From Lachnospiraceae bacterium (GTDB lineage Bacteria > Bacillota_A > Clostridia > Lachnospirales > Lachnospiraceae): a DNA stretch of 23,575 bases. Location of the stretch: contig JAILPG010000323.1 of the NCBI GenBank assembly GCA_024699595.1, forward strand, positions 1 to 23,575, written 5' to 3'. Within the stretch, counting starts at the first letter, position 1, and each line of letters opens with the position of its first letter. Made by a program: the position numbers and the translations under genes. Below, piece by piece: positions 7,224 through 15,902 of this stretch. The notes under the pieces are model-generated. The model made no database searches. It was given only the letters and a program-made list of their open reading frames with translations, and was not told where the DNA came from.

Positions 7224-7327
7224 CAGTTTGCTTATTCATCTACAGCACAAAAGAAACCGGTGGCAGCGCAGTTTTTCAAACTTCGTATAAAAGCCGGAAA
7301 AACAAAGAAAAAGGGGATCATAACAGT

Positions 7328-8071
7328 ATGAAAAAGGCAGCTGTGATCACAATTGGTGTCTTGGCGGTTGTGACTGTCATAATATATGTTGTCGTCCATG
7401 CAGTGCTTGGATTCTTCGGATATCTTAATCCCTGGGAACGCTATCGGCTTACACGGAAGACAGAAAAGCTCCTTGAAAAGAAATATCCGGAGCATGATTT
7501 TACTTTTGATACGGCTTATGACTGGTCGGAGTACGGATTCTATTTTAATATCTATGCTACGGATGAGAACGGGGTCAGATTCCGGGTGCAGTGGATAGAA
7601 GGGGAAATGGATGATCATTATTACTGCGTTGAATGGAATGATTTCTTCTACGGCAATAAAATTGTGGAATATCAGAACAGCCTGAGGGACGAATATTTCC
7701 CGCAGATCCCCTATGTGGATACTTATGAATACGCTAAGGATGATTCGTTTGATTTCCACGGAGAACTGCATAAGGAAGTCTTCTTTCAGTCTGTGGATGA
7801 AGCCATCGAAGCCAGCAAAGCCGGCATATTTGACACTGATGTCACTTTCAAGGGGATTGATCTTGATACGGCTGATGATGACGAAGTCCGGCGTTTTGCA
7901 GAGTCTATGGCGGATTCAATGATGTGGCTGCATGAGGAGACAGGTTACTATCATATCATGCTCAACTCCTTCTCCTATATTGAGTACGACGAATACGGCG
8001 CCGGAGATAAGACGAAGGAAGAACTTGTGGATAAGATCATAGAAAGGATTGAGCGTGAGAGGGAGATGTGA
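7328..8071 (+). CDS. Hypothetical single-pass membrane-anchored protein
   Basis: This 247-residue protein begins MKKAAVITIGVLAVV, with one hydrophobic segment at about residues 4-30 that can act as an uncleaved anchor. A mixed alpha/beta domain follows, rich in aromatic and acidic residues (YGFYFNIYATDENGVRF, FRVQWIEGEMDDHYYCVEWN). It ends in a charged helix (KTKEELVDKIIERIERERE). No catalytic motif or named family is recognised. The start has AAGGGGA about eight bases upstream. It stands alone between the CPBP remnant and a terminator, and is separated from htpG by its own promoter region. The anchor predicts that the domain is exported and membrane-tethered. Confidence 0.7.
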   Translation: MKKAAVITIGVLAVVTVIIYVVVHAVLGFFGYLNPWERYRLTRKTEKLLEKKYPEHDFTFDTAYDWSEYGFYFNIYATDENGVRFRVQWIEGEMDDHYYCVEWNDFFYGNKIVEYQNSLRDEYFPQIPYVDTYEYAKDDSFDFHGELHKEVFFQSVDEAIEASKAGIFDTDVTFKGIDLDTADDDEVRRFAESMADSMMWLHEETGYYHIMLNSFSYIEYDEYGAGDKTKEELVDKIIERIEREREM

Positions 8072-8103
8072 GCAATAGGGCGCCTGATGAACAAACAGAT
8101 GTC

Positions 8104-8140
8104 TGTGAACTCTTGATCTTGCGGAGTTCACACATTTTTT
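8104..8140 (+). terminator. Intrinsic terminator after the 7328-8071 gene
   Basis: TGTGAACTC (8104-8112) pairs perfectly with GAGTTCACA (8124-8132) around an 11-nt loop, and a T-run follows at 8135-8140. It isolates the upstream gene from the htpG promoter. Confidence 0.85.
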
Positions 8141-8150
8141 ATATTTTTTG

Positions 8151-8177
8151 TTAGCACTCACCCTTAATGAGTGCTAA
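8151..8177 (+). promoter_or_regulatory. CIRCE operator (HrcA binding site) upstream of htpG
   Basis: TTAGCACTC-N9-GAGTGCTAA is a perfect match to the CIRCE consensus bound by the heat-shock repressor HrcA. It ends seven bases before the -35 hexamer of the predicted htpG promoter, upstream of the core promoter rather than in the leader. This predicts HrcA control of htpG in this organism. Confidence 0.95.
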
Positions 8178-8184
8178 TTTTTTC

Positions 8185-8213
8185 TTGACTTCTTATTTTA
8201 AGGGTATTAAACT
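8185..8213 (+). promoter_or_regulatory. htpG: Sigma-A-type promoter of htpG
   Basis: TTGACT (8185-8190) and TAAACT (8208-8213) are 17 bases apart. The predicted start near 8220 gives a leader of about 60 nt before the ATG at 8280. Confidence 0.75.
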
Positions 8214-8279
8214 TCATAGGTAGGACAAAAAGGACGCAGACATGACAGGAATACAATAATACAGAAAGAGAGTGATAAT

Positions 8280-10415
8280 ATGGCAGAAGCAAAAAAAGGA
8301 AATCTTTCGATCAACAGTGAGAATATTTTTCCCATAATCAAAAAATGGCTCTATTCCGATCATGATATTTTCATGAGAGAGATGATATCCAACGGATGTG
8401 ATGCGATCACCAAGCTTAAAAAGCTTGATATGATCGGCGAATATACCTATCCCGATGATTTCGAGAACAAGATAAGAGTTGTGGTCAATCCCGAGGAAAA
8501 GACGCTTAAGTTCATTGATACAGGTATCGGAATGGATGCCGATGAGGTCGAGGAATACATTACCCAGATAGCATTTTCGGGTGCTACGGCATTCCTTGAC
8601 AAGTATAAGGATAAGACCAATGAAGATCAGATAATCGGTCACTTTGGTCTCGGTTTCTATTCGGCTTTCATGGTAGCCGATGAGGTTCATATCGATACGC
8701 TTTCCTACAAGGAAGGCGCAAAGCCTGTTCACTGGGAGTGCGACGGCGGTACGGAGTACACAATAGAGGAGGGCGACAGGACAGAGGTCGGCACCGAGAT
8801 CACGCTGTTCCTTTCAGAGGATGCGGTGGAATTTGCCAATGAATACAGGGCAAGAGAGGTATTAAAGAAATACTGTTCCTTCATGCCTTATCCTATCTTC
8901 CTTGAAAAGGCTGGTGCTGAGCCTGAGTACGAAACGATAGATGCTTCCGAAAAGACGGATAAGGATACCGTGATCGAGGAGATCCACGAGGAAGCAAAGT
9001 ACGAGGAGAAGGAAAAAGAGGACGGTACCAAGGAAAAGGTCGAAGTCTCTCCCGCTAAGGATAAGCTTAAGATCTTAAAGAGACCTGTTTCGGTAAACGA
9101 TACCAAGCCTCTGTGGGCAAAGCATCCCAATGACTGCACCAAAGAGGAATATCTTGAGTTCTACAGAAAGGTATTTCTGGATTATAAGGAGCCTCTTTTC
9201 TGGATACACCTTAACATGGATTATCCCTTCAACTTAAAGGGTATCCTGTATTTCCCGAAGATCAACATGGAATACGAATCCATCGAGGGCACGATAAAGC
9301 TTTACAACAACCAGGTGTTCATAGCAGATAACATTAAGGAAGTTATCCCTGAGTTTCTGATGCTTCTTAAGGGTGTGATCGACTGTCCGGACCTGCCGCT
9401 TAACGTATCGCGTTCTGCCCTTCAGAATGATGGTTTTGTCAAGAAGATATCAGATTATATCTCCAAGAAGGTTGCCGACAAGCTCTCCGGAATGTGCAAG
9501 ACGGAAAAAGAAGAGTACGAGAAATACTGGGACGACATCAGCCCGTTCATCAAGTTCGGCTGCTTAAAGGATGACAAGTTCTGTGAAAAGATGACGGACT
9601 ACATTCTCTTTAAGAACCTTGACGACAAGTATCTGACACTTCCCGAGTGTCTCGAGATCAAGAAGAGTGACCCGGATGAGAAGAACGAAGACAAGTCAGA
9701 AGCAACCGGTGAGAATGGTGAGAAGATCGAAGCCGAGGTAGTAAAGGATGAAGAAGCTGAGTCGGATGATAATGACGATGAGGCATCCGAAGAGGAAAAG
9801 GTCAGAAAGACAGTTTACTATGTGACCGATCCCGTACAGCAGTCGCAGTACATCAATATGTTTAAGGATAACGGTATGGATGCCGTGATCTTAACCCATA
9901 ACATAGATCAGGCCTTTATTTCACAGCTTGAGTCCAAGAATCAGGATGTGAAGTTTATGAGGATCGATGCAAGTGTTAACGACTCCGTTAAGGAAGAGAC
10001 GGATGAGGCTTCAGAGGAAGAGATCAAGAAAGATACCGAGAAGCTTGCTGAGATATTTAAAAAGGCCCTTAATAAGGAAAAGCTTGAGATCAAGGTTGAA
10101 AAGCTCAAGAATGAAAATGTTTCCTCAATGCTCACCGTATCTGAGGAAAGCCGCCGAATGATCGACATGATGAAGATGTATTCGGCAGGCGGCATGAACA
10201 TGGGCATGCCTTTTGAAGAGGATGAGACACTTATCCTTAACGCAAACAACAAGCTTGTTAAGTACATCCTTGACAACGAAGAAGGCGAGAATGTTCCGAC
10301 CTTCTGCAAACAGCTCTATGACCTTGCCGTGATCGCAAACAAGCCGTTATCACCCGAGGCCATGACAGAGTTTGTCGCAAGGAGCAACGAGATCATGCTG
10401 CTGCTTGCAAAGTAA
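8280..10415 (+). CDS. htpG: Chaperone HtpG (bacterial Hsp90) with extra charged segments
   Basis: This 711-residue Hsp90-family ATP-dependent chaperone is longer than the roughly 620-630 residues usual for bacterial HtpG. The GHKL ATPase motifs are present: MISNGCDA (N38, D41), DTGIGM (80-85) and GHFGLGFYSAF (120-130). The middle-domain LNVSRSALQ supplies the catalytic Arg (R378). The extra length comes mainly from Glu/Lys-rich insertions at about 215-262, between the N and middle domains, and about 463-508, with a third acidic stretch near 571-590. The ATG at 8280 follows AGAAAGAGAG. A CIRCE element and a sigma-A promoter precede it, and a strong bidirectional terminator follows. It is monocistronic. 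Confidence 0.97.
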   Translation: MAEAKKGNLSINSENIFPIIKKWLYSDHDIFMREMISNGCDAITKLKKLDMIGEYTYPDDFENKIRVVVNPEEKTLKFIDTGIGMDADEVEEYITQIAFSGATAFLDKYKDKTNEDQIIGHFGLGFYSAFMVADEVHIDTLSYKEGAKPVHWECDGGTEYTIEEGDRTEVGTEITLFLSEDAVEFANEYRAREVLKKYCSFMPYPIFLEKAGAEPEYETIDASEKTDKDTVIEEIHEEAKYEEKEKEDGTKEKVEVSPAKDKLKILKRPVSVNDTKPLWAKHPNDCTKEEYLEFYRKVFLDYKEPLFWIHLNMDYPFNLKGILYFPKINMEYESIEGTIKLYNNQVFIADNIKEVIPEFLMLLKGVIDCPDLPLNVSRSALQNDGFVKKISDYISKKVADKLSGMCKTEKEEYEKYWDDISPFIKFGCLKDDKFCEKMTDYILFKNLDDKYLTLPECLEIKKSDPDEKNEDKSEATGENGEKIEAEVVKDEEAESDDNDDEASEEEKVRKTVYYVTDPVQQSQYINMFKDNGMDAVILTHNIDQAFISQLESKNQDVKFMRIDASVNDSVKEETDEASEEEIKKDTEKLAEIFKKALNKEKLEIKVEKLKNENVSSMLTVSEESRRMIDMMKMYSAGGMNMGMPFEEDETLILNANNKLVKYILDNEEGENVPTFCKQLYDLAVIANKPLSPEAMTEFVARSNEIMLLLAK

Positions 10416-10453
10416 AGTGTCGGAAAAGACATAGTATATATAGCAAAAAAGAT

Positions 10454-10483
10454 GCCGGCAGGAAAACTGCCGGCTTCTTTTTT
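10454..10483. terminator. Bidirectional intrinsic terminator between htpG and the class A PBP gene
   Basis: GCCGGCAG (10454-10461) pairs perfectly with CTGCCGGC (10467-10474) around GAAAA. TTCTTTTTT follows on the plus strand and a matching A-run precedes it (10445-10450), so it serves both convergent genes. Confidence 0.9.
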
Positions 10484-10525
10484 GTAAGCATAAAGCGGAT
10501 AGGACCTTTTGACCCCGGCATCATA

Positions 10526-13258
10526 TTACTGTGGTACCAGGTTGGGATCTATGACTGCAGGAGCCTGCTGCATCGCCGCTGCCGCCGCCGCCTGAGCTGC
10601 CGCCGCCGCTTCCGCAGCCTGCTGCATTGCCGCTGCCGCTGCTGCTGCCTGAGCTGCCTGAGCCGCCGCTGCTGCCTGAGCTGCCGCCGCTGCTGCCGCA
10701 GCATCGCCCGCACTCGGGTCTATCGTAAGCGGTGTGGTGCCGTCAGCACTTGCAGTAACACCGTGTTCGCAATATTCCTGTACAGTCACTATGCCTGCCA
10801 CCGCGTACGGACAGCCTGCCGCCGCGATCTTGCCGGTAGCTCCGCAGATAAAGGCGATATTTCCTACCGCAGGTATTGCCACGGCAGATGCACCGTGAGG
10901 ATGCCTTGAGCCGTCGCAGACGCCCATCGCATTATACATCTGTTCATCAACAAGCTCTGTTTTTGAGCCTCCGCCGCAGGTTCCGCCGTATTTCATACCT
11001 GAAAGCGAGCATACGGTTGCCCTTATGATACCTTCGGGCTGTACGAAATCCTTATATTCAAGATCTTTATGTATCCTTGACATTACGGCTTTCCATAGAG
11101 TCTTTGCTATATTGGTCTCACCCCAGCCGCTGTTTAAGTGCACGTTGTTATCGTAGCCTGCCCAGGCTGCTGCCGTATAATAGGGCGTGTAGCCGCAGAA
11201 CCATACATCGACGTTGCTGGTGGTGGTTCCTGTTTTTCCTGCGATGGCCATGTTTCCGAAGTTAACCCTTGCACCGGTTCCCTTTGTGACAACGTCCTGC
11301 ATCGCACTGGTTAACAGGTATGCAGATGTTTCTTTTAACACACGTCTCTGCTTAGGAGTGTTCTCGATGAGCAGATTCCCGTCATGATCGAGGATCTTGG
11401 TATAAAAGACGGGCTTGGTATATGTACCGCCGTTTGCTATGGTTGCATAGGCGTTTGTAAGCTCGAGATTGGTAACACCGTCTGTCAGTCCGCCGAGAGC
11501 CAGGGCTTGGGTGATATCGGAGCTTACCTGACCGTTGCTTTCGGTCCTTTTTTTAACAAGGGTCGTAAAGCCGAAGTTTAACAGATAATCATAGGCAAGG
11601 GTAGGCGTGATATCCGTGATGACCTTAACAGCGATGATGTTAAGAGACTGTTCTATTCCGTATCTGTAGGTGCAGAGGCCTTTATAGCCCTTGTACCAGT
11701 TCTTTACGGGTCTGCCGTTTTCATAGCTGAAGGGCTCATCTATATGAGTCGAAGCAAGTCCGTAGCCTTCATGATCGATAGCGGGAGCATAGGCTGCAAC
11801 AACCTTGAAGGTCGATCCGGGCTGACGCTTGGTATCCGTTGCACGGTTAAGCGTAAGGCTGGCTGCCTTGGAACCGCGGCCTCCGACTAAGGCCTTGACC
11901 TGTCCGGTTGACTGCTCGATCACTGAGATAGAGGTCTGGGGCTGCGGAGTAAGGGTGATGCTTTCCGCTGCCAGCTCGTATCCGGGCTGTTCCACATAAG
12001 CCTTGTATTCTGCTATCGCTTCATTTGCCTCTTCCTCGGATGAGAAGATCATGTTAAAGCTCTTGCCGCGCTGTTCCTTGAAGTATTTTTCAAAGGACTG
12101 CGTGCTGAAATTGACGGGATCCCCATCCGAATTCAGATAGGAGAGCCTTATGTCAAGATAGAGTCTTGTGTTTGACGGGTAGTTGTCGGGATTTGCAAAC
12201 TCCTCATCACAGATAGCCTGTATCCTGGGATCCTGCGTGGTAAAAATGCTCAAGCCGCCGCTGTAGAGAGAGTTGTAAGCCTGTGCATATGAATAGCCGA
12301 GCTGCTCCTGCAGATCGATGATGACCTGCTCAGTGAGCTCGTCCACGAAGTATGAATAGATGGTCTCTTTTTCGATCGTTTCATCTATCTTTTTGATCCT
12401 GTCATAGACGTTATCGGCCAGAGCCTCATCATATTCGGCCTGTGTGATATAGCCCTGATCACGCATCTTTTTCAGTACCTCGGCACGCCTTATCGCATTG
12501 TTGTCGGGGTGCGAGATAGGATTCCATTTTGAAGGATTCTGGGTGATGCTGGCTATAACGGCAGACTCGGATATCGTAAGTGATCTTGCAGGCTTTCCGA
12601 AATATCTGTTTGATGCGGCCTGGATACCGAGGGTACCCTGTCCGAGGTTTATGGTATTTAGGTAGTTTTCAAGGATCGAATCCTTGTCCATGTATTTTTC
12701 AAGCTGGACCGCGCAGTACTGCTCCTGGAATTTTCTCCTGAACTTCTCGATCAGCGAAGATTCCTCGGTCCAGTCGGTGAAGACGTTATTCTTAAGCAGC
12801 TGCTGTGTGATCGTGGAAGCACCCTGCGAGAAGTCTCCGGAGGTGACTGCCACCATACCTGCTCTGAATATACCGTATATATCGATTCCGTTATGCGACC
12901 TGAAACGCTCATCCTCTATGGCGATAAAGGCATTCTGTGTATGCTCGGGTATCTTGTCGAGAGTTACGTATATACGGTTTGAATTCTCGGCGATCAGCTT
13001 GGTCAGCTGGTTTCCCTCGGAATCGTATACCGTTGTGGAGTATCCGGCCGGAGCAACATCGACGTTTGATACATCAGGTGCTGTGGCTATAACGCCCATA
13101 AATGCCCCGACAGCAGCACACAGTCCGCATGCTCCCGCTGCGATAACAGCCATGACGATTACCTTAAAGGCCGATATCGACAGAAAATTCCCTACCTTTG
13201 TGGTAAAGGGGTTCAGGCTTCGTTTTCTTTTTATTATTCCTTGACGCCCATAATTCAT
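10526..13258 (-). CDS. Class A penicillin-binding protein (PBP1A-like transglycosylase/transpeptidase)
   Basis: This 910-residue bifunctional peptidoglycan synthase has a short basic cytoplasmic N-terminus and one membrane helix (about 30-58). The GT51 glycosyltransferase domain shows EDERFRSHNGID (E116), GASTITQQLLKN and NYLNTINLGQGTLGIQAAS. The transpeptidase domain has S482-T-F-K485 (SxxK), S538-L-N and K675-T-G-T. After it lies a cysteine-rich stretch (C750, C761, C781, C805, C816, C830). The protein ends with a tail of about 45 Ala and Gln residues and PNLVPQ. The start at 13258 follows AAGGAGG at good spacing. The tail is encoded by near-repetitive GCN/CAG codons (about 10555-10705). 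It builds cell wall at the outer membrane face; beta-lactams would be expected to acylate S482. Confidence 0.96.
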   Translation of the reverse strand: MNYGRQGIIKRKRSLNPFTTKVGNFLSISAFKVIVMAVIAAGACGLCAAVGAFMGVIATAPDVSNVDVAPAGYSTTVYDSEGNQLTKLIAENSNRIYVTLDKIPEHTQNAFIAIEDERFRSHNGIDIYGIFRAGMVAVTSGDFSQGASTITQQLLKNNVFTDWTEESSLIEKFRRKFQEQYCAVQLEKYMDKDSILENYLNTINLGQGTLGIQAASNRYFGKPARSLTISESAVIASITQNPSKWNPISHPDNNAIRRAEVLKKMRDQGYITQAEYDEALADNVYDRIKKIDETIEKETIYSYFVDELTEQVIIDLQEQLGYSYAQAYNSLYSGGLSIFTTQDPRIQAICDEEFANPDNYPSNTRLYLDIRLSYLNSDGDPVNFSTQSFEKYFKEQRGKSFNMIFSSEEEANEAIAEYKAYVEQPGYELAAESITLTPQPQTSISVIEQSTGQVKALVGGRGSKAASLTLNRATDTKRQPGSTFKVVAAYAPAIDHEGYGLASTHIDEPFSYENGRPVKNWYKGYKGLCTYRYGIEQSLNIIAVKVITDITPTLAYDYLLNFGFTTLVKKRTESNGQVSSDITQALALGGLTDGVTNLELTNAYATIANGGTYTKPVFYTKILDHDGNLLIENTPKQRRVLKETSAYLLTSAMQDVVTKGTGARVNFGNMAIAGKTGTTTSNVDVWFCGYTPYYTAAAWAGYDNNVHLNSGWGETNIAKTLWKAVMSRIHKDLEYKDFVQPEGIIRATVCSLSGMKYGGTCGGGSKTELVDEQMYNAMGVCDGSRHPHGASAVAIPAVGNIAFICGATGKIAAAGCPYAVAGIVTVQEYCEHGVTASADGTTPLTIDPSAGDAAAAAAAAQAAAAAQAAQAAAAAAAMQQAAEAAAAAQAAAAAAMQQAPAVIDPNLVPQ

Positions 13259-13333
13259 ATGAGACAGCCTCCTTATAATGTTCCGGTTTATTAAGCCGGG
13301 GTTAGTTCATAGTCTTGAGGTGCATTTCATGTA

Positions 13334-13362
13334 ATTATACCAAATCTTGTGTTATATTTAAA
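13334..13362 (-). promoter_or_regulatory. Probable promoter of the class A PBP gene
   Basis: On the minus strand, TTTAAA (13357-13362) and a perfect TATAAT (13334-13339) are 17 bases apart, about 76 bp before the PBP start codon. The -35 match is only moderate. Confidence 0.5.
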
Positions 13363-13466
13363 GAGGAAAGAAAAATACGGATGAGATCATCAAATCTGTG
13401 TAAGGATACGATGATCAAGGCAAATCCAAAATGCAGAAAACAGCCGGACAGGGATGAGATACGGAT

Positions 13467-14096
13467 ATGGCGGAGTACAGTACGATAAAGGAAGAGACTA
13501 AAGGTGAATATGAAGAGAAAAAATCACGCTTCATAGCAACCTTAAGACCCGTAAAGAGCGAGGAAGAAGCGGTCTCTTTTATCAATGAGATGAAAAAGAA
13601 ATACTGGGATGCAAGGCACAACTGTTCGGCCTTTCTGATAGGAGATAAGGGTGAGCTTTCAAGATGTTCCGATGACGGTGAGCCTTCGGGTACTGCGGGC
13701 AGACCGATGCTTGAGGTATTAAGCGGAAGCGGTCTTACGTATGTTTGTGCCGTGGTGACGAGGTATTTTGGCGGGACACTGCTTGGTACGGGAGGTCTTG
13801 TAAGGGCCTACCAGGCTGCTGTCAGGGATGCACTTTCCTCCGCCGTTACCGTTGTAAACAGGGAATGCTTTAACTGCGTGCTTTCCTCGGATTATTCCAT
13901 ATTACAGAAGCTTAAGCGGATGTTTGAAGATGAGCCGTTCATCCTTAAGGACATCACCTATGAGGATGCGGTAACCTATGAGCTGATGATCCCCTGTGAC
14001 GAGTATGACAGGGCGGAAAAGATGCTTACGGAAGCGACGGGTGGAAAGATCTGCATGGAAAAAAGAGGCAGAGAGTATTTTGAAATACAATGTTAA
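13467..14096 (+). CDS. yigZ: YigZ/IMPACT family protein (UPF0029)
   Basis: This 209-residue soluble protein of the YigZ/YvyE family has an N-terminal IMPACT-like domain (about 15-125) with RHNCSAFLIGD, the DDGEPSGTAG segment and the hallmark TRYFGGTLLGTGGLVRAY. A C-terminal DUF1949-type ferredoxin-fold domain (about 135-205) follows. Relatives are linked to translation regulation (IMPACT/YIH1 in eukaryotes), but the bacterial role is not settled. The ATG at 13467 lies after an AGGGATGAG stretch and starts the conserved N-terminus (EYSTIKEETKGEYEEKKSRFIA). It is divergent from the PBP gene. Confidence 0.9.
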   Translation: MAEYSTIKEETKGEYEEKKSRFIATLRPVKSEEEAVSFINEMKKKYWDARHNCSAFLIGDKGELSRCSDDGEPSGTAGRPMLEVLSGSGLTYVCAVVTRYFGGTLLGTGGLVRAYQAAVRDALSSAVTVVNRECFNCVLSSDYSILQKLKRMFEDEPFILKDITYEDAVTYELMIPCDEYDRAEKMLTEATGGKICMEKRGREYFEIQC

Positions 14097-14259
14097 GGTT
14101 ATCTTAAGGTTTATCGATTTTACGGGTAAGGTTTTGCTGTTAGCATGTACACATAGCAAACAACAGGCAAGGGTGTGCGGCACCTTCCAAGCTTAAGCAC
14201 CAAGCCTCGGTAGACACCCTGACCGGTGTTTTATAAAAACAGAATGAGAGGAACATGTT
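14097..14259 (+). other. Intergenic leader with base-pairing potential, no gene assigned
   Basis: The 163 bp before the DUF975 gene contain AGGGTGT (14170-14176) complementary to ACACCCT (14214-14220). They also contain GTTTTGCT/AGCAAAC (about 14131-14161) and ACC/GGT around AAGCCTC (14200-14210). These could form nested stems in a leader RNA. No known riboswitch consensus, T-box or tRNA was matched, and no terminator follows. It may be no more than chance pairing. Confidence 0.3.
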
Positions 14260-15096
14260 ATGTGGACAAGAAAAGAACTTAAGGAAAAAGGAAAGATAAC
14301 CTTTAAGAGAAATTACTGGAAATGCGTACTTGCTGCAATTATCGCATGCTTTGTGCTCGGGGGATATCCCGGAGCTTTAGGAGGCGGATTTGCAAACAAA
14401 CATGAAGAAGATTATCAGGTACACAGTAATATTGTAAATGATCTTAACGGTGATGTGACCGGGTTACCCGGAAATGCTTCTGAATATTTCCGCTTCAGAC
14501 TCGATATTAATAATGACGGGATCCCTGAGATCACAGACATTAGTGATCTCCCCCTCGGAGTAGGGATCGCGATGGGGGTTGGCATTATACTGGCAGTAAT
14601 TTTGGTTACAGCGATCGTACTTGTTTTGGAGGCATTTATCATTAATCCGCTTGAGCTTGGCTGTGACCGGTTCTTTTACAAAAACCTCGATGAGAAGTCA
14701 GATATTGCAGAGATCGCCTACGGTTTCGACCACGGTTACGGAAATATCGTAAGGATAATGTTTAGAAGGGACATCTATTTAATACTGTGGACCCTGCTCT
14801 TCATAATACCCGGTATCGTAAAGTCATATGAGTACAGGATGATACCCTATCTTTTAGCTGAGAGACCGGATATGGATCCTGATGAGGCTTTTAAGACATC
14901 AAAGATGATGATGAGCGGCCAGAAATGGAAAACCTTTGTGCTCGATCTTTCCTTCCTCGGATGGGAGATACTCTCATTGCTTACCATAGGTATTCTCGGA
15001 CTGTTCTATGTAAATCCTTACAGAAGAGCCACCTGTGCGGCACTGTATGAACATCTCAGGATAAACACACAGCTTACGGAGATTGAGGAAGCTTAA
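14260..15096 (+). CDS. DUF975 family integral membrane protein
   Basis: This 278-residue protein begins MWTRKELKEKGKITFKRNYWKC, the typical DUF975 N-terminus, in which an amphipathic segment precedes the first helix (about 25-42). Further hydrophobic segments lie at about 105-130, 170-190 and 225-250. The conserved LGCDRFFYKN and the PDMDPDEAFKTSKMMMSG region before the last helices also match the family. The function is unknown; it is predicted to be in the cytoplasmic membrane. The start has GAGAGGAA seven bases upstream. A short gap (62 bp) separates it from the response regulator gene, so cotranscription with the two-component pair is possible. Confidence 0.85.
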   Translation: MWTRKELKEKGKITFKRNYWKCVLAAIIACFVLGGYPGALGGGFANKHEEDYQVHSNIVNDLNGDVTGLPGNASEYFRFRLDINNDGIPEITDISDLPLGVGIAMGVGIILAVILVTAIVLVLEAFIINPLELGCDRFFYKNLDEKSDIAEIAYGFDHGYGNIVRIMFRRDIYLILWTLLFIIPGIVKSYEYRMIPYLLAERPDMDPDEAFKTSKMMMSGQKWKTFVLDLSFLGWEILSLLTIGILGLFYVNPYRRATCAALYEHLRINTQLTEIEEA

Positions 15097-15158
15097 AGAA
15101 AAAGACGTAATGATCCAAAGAGCACCGGGCGATATGCGCGGATTTTAGAGGAAACATA

Positions 15159-15878
15159 ATGAAATATAAGATTCTTGTGGCAGATGATGAAAATGAGATA
15201 AGGGAACTGTTGAGGCTGTATCTTGAAAATGAAGGATATGAGGTTGTAGAGGCCAGCGACGGAAGAGAGGCTCTTGATAAGCTTGATAAAGAAAAGCCGG
15301 ATATGTGCATCCTAGATATCATGATGCCGGAAACCGACGGCTACAGGGTCCTTAAGACTCTGAGAGAAAAAACAGATGGCGGAAACATCCCTGTCATCAT
15401 CTTATCCGCCAAGGATGCGGATTCGGAAAAGATACTGGGGCTTGATCTCGGAGCCGATGATTATATATCAAAGCCCTTTAATCCGCTTGAGGCCGTTGCA
15501 AGAGTCAATTCGCAGATCAGACGTTTTTACCGTCTGGGTTCAAAGGAGATGCAGGATGATGAGAAAAAGCAGATAATTCAGGTTGGGGATCTGATGCTTG
15601 ATACCGAATCCTGTACGCTTAAGAGGGGAACTGAAAATATAGAGATAACACCGACGGAATACCGCATCATGGAACTGTTCATGCTGCATCCGGGCAAGGT
15701 GTTCACAAAACAGCAGATATACGAATATGCCTGGGGTGATGATTACATCATTTCCGACAACAACATAATGGTAGGCATCAGCAAGCTTCGAAACAAACTG
15801 TCAGAAGAGCCCTCGAAGTACATAAAGACATTGAGAGGGCTCGGTTACAGGCTGGATAAGGCCGATGTGCAGGGATGA
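15159..15878 (+). CDS. OmpR/PhoB-family response regulator
   Basis: This 239-residue regulator has an N-terminal receiver domain (1-120) with acidic residues D9-D10, phosphoacceptor D53 (ILDIMMPETDGY), conserved S/T region LSAKD and K105 (SKPFNP). A C-terminal winged-helix DNA-binding domain (about 140-235) follows, with TPTEYRIMELFMLHPGKVFTKQQIYEYAW and the ending TLRGLGYRLD. It would bind target promoters when phosphorylated by the adjacent histidine kinase. An AGAGGAAA site precedes the ATG. Its domain style is close to VanR/VncR-type regulators, but the target genes cannot be told from the window. Confidence 0.95.
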   Translation: MKYKILVADDENEIRELLRLYLENEGYEVVEASDGREALDKLDKEKPDMCILDIMMPETDGYRVLKTLREKTDGGNIPVIILSAKDADSEKILGLDLGADDYISKPFNPLEAVARVNSQIRRFYRLGSKEMQDDEKKQIIQVGDLMLDTESCTLKRGTENIEITPTEYRIMELFMLHPGKVFTKQQIYEYAWGDDYIISDNNIMVGISKLRNKLSEEPSKYIKTLRGLGYRLDKADVQG

Positions 15879-15902
15879 GAGTAATAGTGCAGAGCGTTTT
15901 TT

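Noticed and set aside
12684..13244. 186-codon open frame on the plus strand
   Set aside because: It lies fully antisense to the PBP transglycosylase domain and shows no family motifs.
14131..14235. c-di-GMP-I (GEMM) riboswitch before the DUF975 gene
   Set aside because: Only short fragments (AGCAAAC, AAGCCTC) resemble the consensus; the conserved core and the spacing are absent.
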